Below, one piece after another: positions 1 through 9,400 of a DNA stretch of 64,000 nt (its first letter is position 1; each line of letters starts with the position of its first letter). The DNA comes from Cervus elaphus. Taxonomy: Eukaryota; Chordata; Mammalia; Artiodactyla; Cervidae. The notes below the pieces were generated by a model. The model saw only the letters and a program-made list of their open reading frames with translations. It did no database searches and was not told where the DNA came from. A program made the position numbers and the translations under genes. The stretch covers positions 131,202,155-131,266,154 of the forward strand of contig NC_057848.1 of assembly GCF_910594005.1 (NCBI RefSeq), read 5' to 3'.

Positions 1-373
1 TTCAACTTGGATCTATTTGGTTCTAATCAGTTTATGTCATGTCCTTGAACTATGTCATTCTTTTAAAATTTGTGACTTGCCCCAGTCCCTCCTGTTTCAC
101 CCATGTCAGTAGTTTAGTTTTACTGGGCATAGGTGAGCAGACCCAAGTTTGGTTTGGTAACACTATCTTATAAAACATTTAGCTCTCAAACAAGCAGGAT
201 TCTGTGGGGCCCTCCCTGGTACAAATCCTTATCATGTCCCTCATTTCTTGTTAATAGGAAATAGGCTTCATTCAGCCCCCTTGACCTTCCCTGAGCTCCA
301 AAGGGCAGATTCAAACATTTGCTAATCAGGGAAGGAAAGTGATACAGAAACAAGGGAGGAGACATCAAGAGAT
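1..373. other. Intergenic DNA, nothing recognised
   Basis: No gene, RNA or repeat family could be assigned. Short ORFs have no recognisable domains. Confidence 0.6.
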
Positions 374-752
374 AATAGTGCAGGACTTCCTTGGTGGTCC
401 AGTGGTAAAGAATTCATTTGCCAGTGCAGGAGACAGGAGTTTGATCCCTACTCTGGGAAGATTCCACATGCCAACAGAGGGGGTGGGGGGCAGGCAACTA
501 AGCCTGTGTGCCACAACTACTGAACCCATGCTCTGCAGCCTGAGGGCCACAACTACGGAGTTCATGTGCTACAACTACTGAAGTCCCTGGGCTCTAGAGC
601 CCATACTCCATGACAAGAGAAACCACCGCAATGAGAAGCCCTTGCATTGCAACTAGAGTAGTCCCTGCTTGCTGCAACTAGAAAAAACCTGCAGGTAGCA
701 ATGAAGACCCAGCACAGGCAAAAATAAAAATATGTTTTAAAAAAATCAACTT

Positions 753-941
753 CTGTACATCTGTCTCTTTTTCTGTTTTGCATGTTGGGTTATCGTTACC
801 ATCTTTTAAAATTCCATATATATGCATTAGTATACTGTATTGGTCTTTATCTTTCTGGCTTACTTCACTCTGTATAATGGGCTCCAGTTTCATTCATCTC
901 ATTAGAACTGATTCAAATGAATTCTTTTTAGTGGCTGAGTA
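753..941 (-). mobile_element. L1 5' segment, inverted (ORF2 C-terminus)
   Basis: Read on the minus strand, this encodes the L1 ORF2 C-terminal MKLEPIIQSEVSQK and HIYGI motifs. It is joined head to head with a sense L1 3' UTR at about 941/942, the arrangement produced by twin priming. Target duplication AAAAAAATCAACTT is at 739-752 and 1260-1273. Confidence 0.88.
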
Positions 942-1259
942 CAGACTTTGGGACTCTGTGGGAGAAGGCGAGGGTGGGATGTTCTGAGAGAATAGCACTG
1001 AAACAAGTACACTGTCAAGGGTGAAACAGACCACCAGCCCAGGTTGGATGCATGAGACAAGTGCTAGGGGCTGGTGCTCTGGGAAGATCCAGAGGGATGG
1101 GATGGGGAGGGAGGTGGGAGGGGGGATCGGGATGGGGAATACATGTAAATCCATGGATGATTCATGTCAATGTATGGCAAAACCCACTACAATATTGTAA
1201 AGTAATTAGCCTCCAACTAATAAAATAAATGGGAAAAAAAATTTAAAAAATTAAAAAAT
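942..1259 (+). mobile_element. L1 3' UTR, sense segment of the twin-primed copy
   Basis: This carries the artiodactyl L1 3' UTR G-rich block (GGGAGGGAGGTGGGAGGGG), the TTAGCCTCCAACTAATAAAA end and an A-rich tail. It shares both target duplications with the inverted segment upstream. Confidence 0.9.
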
Positions 1260-1288
1260 AAAAAAATCAACTTAAAAAAATAGTGCAG

Positions 1289-2240
1289 CCTTGGGGCAGG
1301 GTCCTGATTCCTCCTCAAGGAATACACACAACAATACTTTGAGTTCTGCAGGAATTAAGGCTCCCACCCAGGTGGAGTATAGTAACTTCAGGTAACTTTT
1401 GCCTATAAAAACTTTTCCCCTAAAACTGAAACCATGCACCTCTGATTGGGAGTCGAACCCAGTCTAAACCCAGATTGGGACTTGAACCTATAGTCTTTTA
1501 ATTAGAATCACTCACCTGGTATCTGGACTTACTGAGGCTCAGGCTCTTTCTGTCTTGGCACAGAAAGAATTCAGTGAGAGGCAAAATGATAGGTAAGAAG
1601 TAGATTTATTAATATAGGACACTTCTGAGAGATGCAAGTGGGCAGGGAGCAGGCTCTACCCTAAGGATTAAGTGGGTTATATTTTTATAATCAAAGGAAA
1701 GTGGGTTTGGGGAAAAAGGCTGTTTCTTCCTTATTCTTCAAGTAGACGTCAGGCTTACATCACTAGCTCCTTCTTCACATTGAGCAGAAGAGTGTCTGAT
1801 CCTTTGAGGTCACACTAGGACAATCATAGTGCTTATTCAAATCATCAGAAGGGTGGTAACATTTTTTTTTTTTTTCATTTAATGACCTGGGGCATATCTC
1901 ATGCTCTTGTTTATGACTCCATAGTTAAGCAAGCCAGCTTCATTCCAATAGCTTTCTTGAGGGATCGTTAATTTACAGTGGTCTTCCAAAGTTCTCTATG
2001 TTCCCCTCTATCTATAATCCCATTTGGACTTCTACAACTACCTGTATAACTATCTTCTTCTATCTCTATCAAAACTATCAGGAAGTTTGAGGGTTTTGAG
2101 CACAAGCCACCTTCTCTCCTTGTATAGCCCTGCAATAAAACTTCCTTTCTCTAAATTCTGATGTTTCAGTTTGTTTGGCCTCACTGTGTGTGGGGCACAG
2201 GAATTTGTGTTCAGCAATAGCCAACAGGCTAGAATCAAGT
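1289..2240 (+). mobile_element. ERV/LTR-like remnant
   Basis: A TATA-like CCTATAAAAA lies at 1402-1411. An AATAAA at 2134-2139 is followed by a pyrimidine-rich stretch and a GTTTGGCCTCACTGTG block typical of retroviral R-U5. It resembles ruminant endogenous retrovirus LTR sequence, decayed, with no coding capacity. Edges and family are uncertain. Confidence 0.45.
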
Positions 2241-2310
2241 TTGCAACATAATCTACTCCATTTTATCAAGTCTGCATTTTTTAGCAGAAATTGAATAAAT
2301 CACTTGCAAT

Positions 2311-2502
2311 TGGGCTTCCCTTGTGGCTCAGCTGGCGAAGAATCTGCCTGCAATGCGGGAGACCTGGGTTCAATCCCTGGGTTGGGAAGATGCCCTGGAG
2401 AAGGGAAAGGCTACCCACTCCAGTATTCTGGCCTGAAAAACCCCATGGACTATACAGTGGGATCACAAAGAGTCAGACACGACTGAGAGACTTTCACTTT
2501 CA
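2311..2502 (+). mobile_element. Bov-tA SINE
   Basis: A tRNA-derived head (GGGCTTCCCTTGTGGCTCAG) is followed by the CCACTCCAGTATTCTGG core and a BovB-like end (GAGTCAGACACGACTGAG). It is near full length. Confidence 0.92.
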
Positions 2503-3249
2503 TTTGCATTAAAATTGTCAGTGCACTTTGGTAAACAGGTTTTTTCACTTAAGCATTTTCTTGTTATTACAGTCTTTATAAACGTAACATTCCCTAATTT
2601 CTATAACTGTACATCTACTATTGGACACTTTCTATTGTCCCTTATTATTTCTACTCCTTTTCATTATGAAAAACAAAACAAGAACCCTACAATGAATATC
2701 TATATGCATAAGAACTCTTTATATTGTCTTTGGCACTGATTTTTAGTGGGATTAATGAAGTGGCATCTATACGATTGTACATACACATTATCAAACTTTT
2801 TACTTGTTTATATTCCAACAAGCTAGTGCATGCAGCATAAACTTTGCTACACTTTTCTCATCAGCAATTGATTACCTCAGTGCTTTGAAAGGTCACTTAG
2901 ATTCTAAGTCTTGGAGTATTTTAAGTGTGCGAATGTGAGATGAGTGGGCTCCACCATGTTTGGATCAGTTGTAGCCAATGGGGAGGTTAGATTGCCCAGG
3001 GACTGTGAATTGTTCTCCTGTTTGCTTTTTTGTCTGCTTTTCGCTTTTCTGAATTCTGACTAAATTATGTTTTAACAAATAAGGTTTCCAAAGACATTGA
3101 GGAAGACAGAGATCAGGAAGGAATAGTTTCATTACAGTTTCATTATGGATTAAATAGAAAATGTTCTCTATTTTGAATAAGTTACTCAAAAACTTTTGGA
3201 ACACTACCCATTGAAAAACTGGAGGCTACATGAATTATGTTTTAGTACG
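2503..3249. other. No confident feature
   Basis: A/T-rich DNA. Parts near 2680-2870 resemble a very decayed antisense L1 but are too weak to assign. Confidence 0.4.
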
Positions 3250-3258
3250 GTGGGTAGG

Positions 3259-3578
3259 GGCTTCCCTGATAGCTCAGTTGGTAAAGAATCTGCCTGCAAT
3301 GCAGGAGACCCTGGTTCAATTCCTGGGTTGGGAAGATACCCTGGAGAAGGGACAGGCTATCCACTCCAGTATTCTTGGGCTTCCCTTGTAGCTCAGCTGG
3401 TGAAGAATCCTGCTGCAGTGTGGGAGACCTGGGTTTGATCCCTGGGTTGGGAATTTCCCCTGGAGAAGGGAAAGGCTACCCACTCCAGTATTCTGGCCTG
3501 GAGAACTCCATGGACTGTATAGTCCATGGGGTCACAAATAGTAGGACAGCACTGAGCGACTTTCACTTTCACTTCACA
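3259..3578 (+). mobile_element. Bov-tA SINE dimer
   Basis: A 5' monomer of about 118 bp stops at CCAGTATTCT and is fused directly to a second, complete monomer starting GGGCTTCCCTTGTAG. One target duplication, GTGGGTAGG at 3250-3258 and 3579-3587, encloses both, so they inserted as one unit. Confidence 0.88.
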
Positions 3579-3587
3579 GTGGGTAGG

Positions 3588-4360
3588 TAAGACACCAGTA
3601 TTCACAATGAAAATGCTTATTAGTGCTGACTGAAAAAAAAAAACCTATTCAAAATGGGAATTAATTAAAAAAATCAGGAGGATCACAGCACCTTTTAAAG
3701 TCTGTGTACACAATTTACACATTAAACCACTCATCACTGACCCAACAAAATAACAGCTTTTTGATACTGGGAAAGAAAAAACTCACACTAGTAAACTAAA
3801 TTATACAACTAACTTGGTTGAGGTAATGGCAAGGGCATATCACTGTAAGAAAACAAAAGGAAGAGCGATAAAAAGTAGTTCCTTCTCAACCCTTAAGTGC
3901 GCTACAGAAATGATTGCCTTTAATTCATTTTTGGACATGTTCTGGATGCATTTTGGATTCAAAAGTCTATTTTTTGGCATCTTAAGAGCAGTGTTTTGTT
4001 TCCATTTTCTCCGTCTTTTCTCCATAATCATTTGGTGCTAAATATCATTGCCTTGACAGGAAAGTGACTTCTTTCTGTAGTTGGCAGATAGTGCTAGAAG
4101 TAGGTGAACATGTTTGGATGTCATTGGCCCAGTCAATCCTCTTCCAATTTGTAATTTTGCTCTTCCAGTTTGTAATTTTCCTTTCTCTTCTTTTAGTGGC
4201 CCATCATTTGCTATTTTTCTTATTTGTTAGCACCTCATTGGGAGTGGGGAGGCAATGGGGTGAAAGTAGTGTATGAACTCAAACGTGTTAACTCTTGGAA
4301 AAAATTTCAGTGAAGACCTCTGAAGTTATGTCCCTTAAAATTATTTTGTTTCCAAAACAT
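3588..4360. other. No confident feature
   Basis: A/T-rich intergenic sequence with no recognised repeat. ORFs are short and domain-free. Confidence 0.5.
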
Positions 4361-4385
4361 GTAATTGTGGAGCCCTATACCTTCC

Positions 4386-4582
4386 GCTGGGAGGGATTGG
4401 GGGCAGGAGGAGAAAGGGACGACAGAGGATGAGATGGTTGGATGGCATCACCGACTTGATGGACATGGGTTTGAGTAAACTCTGGGAGTTGGTGATGGAT
4501 AGGGAGGCCTGGCGTGCTGCGATTCACAGGGTCGCAAAGAGTAGGACACGACTGAGCAACTGAACTGAACTGAACTGAACTG
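4386..4582 (+). mobile_element. BovB 3' end fragment
   Basis: It starts GCTGGGAGGGATTGGGGGCA and ends with the (ACTGA)n repeats of BovB. The duplication TACCTTCC lies at 4378-4385 and 4583-4590. It interrupts the head of the neighbouring SINE inside the LTR. Confidence 0.88.
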
Positions 4583-4586
4583 TACC

Positions 4587-4783
4587 TTCCCTTGTGGTTC
4601 AGCTGGTAAACAATCTGCCTGCAATGCAGTAGATCTGGGTTCGATCCCTGGGTTGGGAAGATGCCCTGGAGAAGGGAAAGGCTACCCACTCGAGTATTCT
4701 GGCCTGGAGAATTCCATGAACTGTATAGTCCATGGGGTCGCAAAGAGTCGGATATGACTGAGCAACTTTCACTTTCACTTTCA
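4587..4783 (+). mobile_element. Bov-tA SINE inside the LTR
   Basis: TTCCCTTGTGGTTCAGCTGG head, SINE core and (CACTTT)n tail. A 16-bp near repeat of the LTR start (TGTGGAGCCCTGTACC, 4799-4814) downstream suggests an extended target duplication. Confidence 0.88.
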
Positions 4784-4955
4784 TACCAAGGTCACAGGTG
4801 TGGAGCCCTGTACCAATGTTACAGAATAAAAATCTCTGGAACTGCCCAAAGCCCATAGCAACTGTTGCCCTGAGCCTCCAGATCTAAACCAGCCAGTTCC
4901 CTGACCCCGAAGTAGGTGAAATACTTACTGGATTACCCACCCTACAGCATCCTAA

Positions 4956-5136
4956 AGTGAAAGTGAAAGTTGCTTAGTCCTGTTGGACTCTAGTCCATGG
5001 AATTCTCCAGGCCAGAATACTGGAGTGGGTAGCCTTTCCCTTCTCCAGGGCATCTTCCCAACCCAGGGACTGAACCCAGGCCTCCCACACTGCGGGCAGA
5101 TTCTTTACCAGCTGAGCTACAAGGGAAGCCCCTATG
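4956..5136 (-). mobile_element. Bov-tA SINE inside the LTR
   Basis: Antisense copy. Target duplication GCATCCTAA at 4947-4955 and 5137-5145. Confidence 0.92.
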
Positions 5137-5351
5137 GCATCCTAACCAATAACCTAATACCATCCTTCTAGTAGGAATTTCCTATCTTGAGACAATAAAA
5201 ATTGGCTGCTAGCCTGCGAAAGGGTTGGGCTCTCCCTCGAGCCGGCATGTGTTGTAATAGTGTGTCCCTCTCTAGTAAACTTTATTCATCTCTCATTCAG
5301 CCTCTTGGCTGGAAATTCTTTTCCAATCCGCGCATGGCCCACCACAGTAAT

Positions 5352-6089
5352 CTCACACAAAGTGAAGATTAATATCTCCAGCCAGTCTTAGAATTGTATT
5401 TTGAGGCCCACAGGCTGAGGAACTTGAGAGACATCAACCCTTGCATTTAAAGCACCAGGACTTGAAAAGCCACGTACAATTATGTAAGTTAATATTTTAA
5501 GTAAAGCAGCTTCTACCAGGATTTCTTATTTTTCTTCATTTCCATATTCTCAGAATAAGAATACTGATAGGGTTGTTTCAAATGTACTGCGAATGCGGGT
5601 GCAACGTAAGTTCAAAACAAGTTTCGGGGCCGGTTTATGTGAACCTGAGTTAGCTGCTTGGTTTTCAACATGGTTTCTCATTCAACAGAATCCCGTGAGG
5701 CTTCTTGGGTGAAGAACTTATCCTCGTTCCTTTGTCAGATTTAAATATGATGCTTAAAAATTATGTCCTCTTGAGTAACTCGTGTCAGGTCAGTACCTGG
5801 GCTTCCCTCTTCCTCCCTCAGGTTCCTGGCAGGAAACGCGTGGAGAAAATGAAAAGGTTCCAATTCCCAGCAGCAGCGCGTTAGAAAAATTTTCCATCTG
5901 TTAGTGAGCCTTTGACTGCTTGAAAAGTGTGGTTTGAAAGAGGGGTTCTCTTATCTCTTTTTAAAAGCCTCTTTCTGGTACCGTGTTACAAATAGCAAGC
6001 TGGTTTTCGTTTAACCACCGTGTGACGCCCCCTCCTCTCCAGCTCTGAGGCCCTTTGAAACAAAATACCAAAAGTTAGCTTCTGGAAAT
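5352..6089. other. FUNDC1 distal upstream region, no repeat recognised
   Basis: Apparently single-copy DNA between the LTR and the GC-rich promoter; no confident regulatory motif beyond what is listed for the promoter. Confidence 0.5.
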
Positions 6090-6395
6090 TCTCGAGGGGG
6101 AGGGGTGGGAAACCAGAGTTGCGGAGGGCAACTGACTACAACTCCCACAAATCCTTGCGGGCTGGTATCCAACCTGTCTCCCCCCTCCCCCCTCCTCGCG
6201 CCCCTCTGCCCTGCGCTTGCGCGGAAGGCCCTGCGCTTAGAGGAGGGGGCGGGGACAGGACTCTGCGCCTGGAGGAAAAAGAGGAGGAGATAAAAAAGAG
6301 ACCATAGACTTCCACCTGGGCCTAGAGCGGTTTTTAAAGTAGGGGCGAGAGGCGGGCGGGTTGGGACCGCCTCAGTACAGGCCGCCGGCGGTATC
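6090..6395 (+). promoter_or_regulatory. FUNDC1: FUNDC1 GC-rich promoter and 5' UTR region
   Basis: This is the only GC-rich, CpG-containing stretch of the window and it ends at the FUNDC1 start codon. It holds ACTACAACTCCCA at 6135-6147, matching the core of the ZNF143/THAP11 site, with TTGCGG following at the spacing of the long form. TGCGCTTGCGC at 6212-6222 differs by one base from the NRF1 half-palindrome. CGGAAG at 6222-6227 is an ETS-type core overlapping it by one base, and a GC box lies near 6245-6254. There is no canonical TATA box; an A/T run (GATAAAAAAG) at 6289-6298 is a weak alternative. The transcription start cannot be fixed from sequence. NRF1 and ETS factors commonly drive nuclear genes for mitochondrial proteins, which fits this gene. 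Confidence 0.75.
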
Positions 6396-6423
6396 ATGGC
6401 GACCCGGAACCCCCCTCCCCAAG
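6396..6423 (+). CDS. FUNDC1: FUNDC1 coding exon 1 (codons 1-9 plus 1 nt)
   Basis: The exon encodes MATRNPPPQ and the first base of codon 10, then a GTGAGC donor at 6424. The exon boundary falls inside a GAA codon (Glu10) completed by exon 2. It is too short for a simple ORF search; it was found from the conserved N-terminus and the donor. Confidence 0.95.
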
Positions 6424-9400
6424 GTGAGCGGCCGGGGCCCGAAGTAGTATCTTAGAGGCGGCTCACAACTCTTGACCTTGCTTCGGGCTCGCCTCTTCCT
6501 TCTCCTGTCCCAGGGATCCTGGGGGCTCTGTTTTCTTGAGGCAACCTCTTTGAGCACCCCTTTTAGACTAGACCTCCCCTCCCCTTCTTGGACCCTCCCC
6601 TCAACACAGCCCCACCTGTCTTACCTTCACCTCTCTTCCTATCCGTCTTCTAACGTTTAAGTCTTGCTCTTGAAGTCATTTCTTCTTGCTGGGCCTCTAG
6701 CCGGTTCGGCCAGTGGAAGACCCCCTTTTCCTCCCACTGATGAAAATGAACCCTGCACTGACCCTGAACCTGAGATTTGGGGGTGACCCTTCATGCTGTG
6801 AAACTGACCTACCCGCCGAGATTGGGGGAGACCCTGCTGTGAAACTGAGCCACCCCTACAGAGATTTGGGGTAGGGGTGTAACTGCTCAGCTGTGTAACT
6901 GACGTTGCCCCCCAGGCCTGTGTCTAGCTCTTTGGGAAGGGGATGCTAGGCCCTTTACTCTCCAGGCCCTAAGTCTCAGGGATTGGGTTTAAGAAACTGT
7001 CTATATCTGGGCGTTTTTAGGTGTATGCCAGTGTAACAATGAATTTTAACAGATGAAAATGTACACGACATTTTTAACTTTCAGTTGACTGTAAATGTGT
7101 TGCTTTCGTTTTCTGCTTTCAAGAATATGAAAGTGATGATGATTCTTACGAAGTGTTGGATTTAACTGAGTATGCCAGAAGACACCACTGGTGGAATCGA
7201 GTGTTTGGCCACAGTTCCGGACCTATGGTAGAAAAATACTCGGTAGCCACCCAGATTGTAATGGGTGGAGTGAGTGGCTGGTGAGAACATCCTTTTTTTG
7301 TTACATTTCACTGGGAGCCTTACTGCTGCCCTTTTGTATCTGGGCCAACTAGTACTCAGTCAGTGGTTTTACAATGTTAATCCCAGAAGAGCTGTACCTT
7401 GAGACTTTTCTCGGTGATATGATTAGTGTAATCTACACTCAGACTCTTTGCTGGGTTTTGGTGATCATCCTCCTCCTCATCCTTCCTTTGATTTTTTTTT
7501 TTTTTTTTGCCTACTTTCCCCCTTCTCAGATTTAGCAGATGTAGTGGATCTGATTCAGTGCCAGTGGGTAAAGAGGGAAAAACATAGAAGAGAAGAATTA
7601 ATTATATGTAAATAATTTTTACTTGTTTAGTTGAAAACCCTGTGAGAACTCCCACAGTAAAACTAATCTCCAGGATTATCAGCCCTGTGCAAAGCAGTGT
7701 AAAAATTACTGATTATGATACAGATGGTTCTGTTAATTTTTGTGGGCCAATTTAAATTATGATAATACTTTGAAGAAGAAGAGTTGTAGAACATTGGGTC
7801 TTTGTTGGAATTACCCAGTGATAATACTGTGGAGTACATTAAGGGGGAGAGGTTAATAAGTATTAACCTCACCGGTTAACATTTCAGATCACATGATTGT
7901 ATAATTGCTACTGTAGATCTAATTCTGTTATTCTTAGACTGAAAAGATTAGCCAAATAACAAGGGTCAGAAAGAAGTTTGACCTTTTATTTTGAAAATAT
8001 TCATCACCCTAGAGAATTTCTGAAGCTAGTGGGTGTGCTTAACCTGTGAGTAATCATTTTTTTTCTTAGATTCTAGGTTAAATTCATCTTATTCATTAAT
8101 TTAAATATTTACATATTTAAACTCGATAAGTATAAAGTGTTTTTTTAAATTTGTGTTTTATTTGCGCCTTGGAACAATGGTGCACTCTTTTATGCCTTTT
8201 TTTAACGCCTTTTTAAAAATAAATGCCATTTTATGGTAGAGACACTCAGAAGATTGTGTGATGAAGAGGTACAGTATTTATTCATGATGTGTACTTATTA
8301 GTACTGCTTATGAAAAAAGCCTGCAGTTAAGAGAGATGCCTGGTCAGAGCCTTGGTTATTCAGATGATTCTTCTCAAGCTGGTTATACTTTGATGCCCAC
8401 AATTCAGAGCCTGGTCTTCTACTAAATAAACTCACAGTCTGGTGCCTTGGGTGATTGGTTAATGTGAGTCCAGGCCTAAAGCCCCATCTTGAAAGAGGCT
8501 AAAAAATAATTGAGCAGTAGAATTAAATCATTGTGTGTTTTCTCCTTGTAGGCCAAACTTGGTGAGAAGCCCCATAATTGGAAGAAGTTTGCTTGGAAAG
8601 GCTAGAGACAGAACAGGACATTAGTAGATTGATTTTAGTTTCTCATGCCATCAAGCAAAGGATAGACATGCTTGTGGAGCACAGTCCCCAGGATACTGTT
8701 AAGACCTGGCTGCTGCTTGGCTCCTTTGCTCGCTTTTCTGAGTCTTTGTTGCTGTCCCCCCTACTGAGGGACACACATGTTTGGATTATAGCCAGGTGTT
8801 GGTCCAAGAGCTGTGTAATAGGACTCATATTATACAGGTGATTTGTTGCAATGACTTTAGATTCAGTGTAATAAACATTTGCAATTTTTTAGAGTGTAAA
8901 AGTGATGTCCTACTGTGGCATATGTTAAGGAGGAATGGTTAATAAGATGGTAGCTAGTTAACAATTCAGACCAATTCAGGGCTTGATTGGGAAGCTGAGG
9001 AAATTTATGTTTAGCTGTAGGTAGCTATAGGTTCTTGATCATAATAAGAAACTAAAACTGACAGCCGGATGGGTGGCTGCTAGGTGAGATGGGAGGTGTG
9101 AAGATCAGCCAGAGGGTCGTTAGTGTGATCTGGAAGCAAGGTAGTGATGCTTTTGAGGATGAAAAGAAGACAATCAAATAATGTTTTGGAGAAACGCGGG
9201 TGTATAGAATTGGCCATCAGTTAGACCCCAGAGGCGATGAAGAAGGCAGTCTGAGATGAGCATGGGGTGAGAAGCCTTGAGAATAGTGCCATCATTTAGA
9301 AATTGGGACTTTAGCAAACAGGTAGTTTGGTTGGAAAGATGGTGTTTGCTTTGGGACATTTTGAATATGTGGTTCTGGGTGGCAAGAGAAGCTCGTCATG

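Larger units (their letters stand above)
384..1278 (+). mobile_element. CHR-type tRNA SINE with an L1 nested in its A-rich tail
   Basis: The SINE body at about 384-738 starts with the GACTTCCTTGGTGGTCCAG head and has the repeated CAACTACTGA modules of CHR elements. The target duplication AATAGTGCAG is at 374-383 and again at 1279-1288. The copies are 900 bp apart because an L1 (753-1259) landed in the SINE tail. Confidence 0.85.
4366..5346 (+). mobile_element. Solo ERV LTR carrying nested BovB and SINE insertions
   Basis: It begins TGTGGAGCCC, ends CCACCACA, and is flanked by the 5-bp duplication GTAAT (4361-4365 and 5347-5351), as expected of retroviral integration. The 3' part (about 5160-5346) matches the downstream solo LTR at 29864-30282 in layout: TTGTAATAG, AAACTTTATT, TCTCATTCAGCCTC, TGGAAATTCTTTTCCAA. 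There is no internal retroviral sequence; the provirus was reduced by LTR recombination. Confidence 0.85.

Noticed and set aside
2311..3590. Repeated short ORFs with similar peptides (GSIPGLGRCPGEGKGYPLQY type)
   Set aside because: They are translations of Bov-tA SINEs, recurring wherever the SINE occurs; not a gene family.
6011..6397. 128-codon minus-strand ORF over the FUNDC1 promoter
   Set aside because: Low-complexity Pro/Ser/Arg composition expected of GC-rich promoter DNA; no domain, and it overlaps regulatory motifs.
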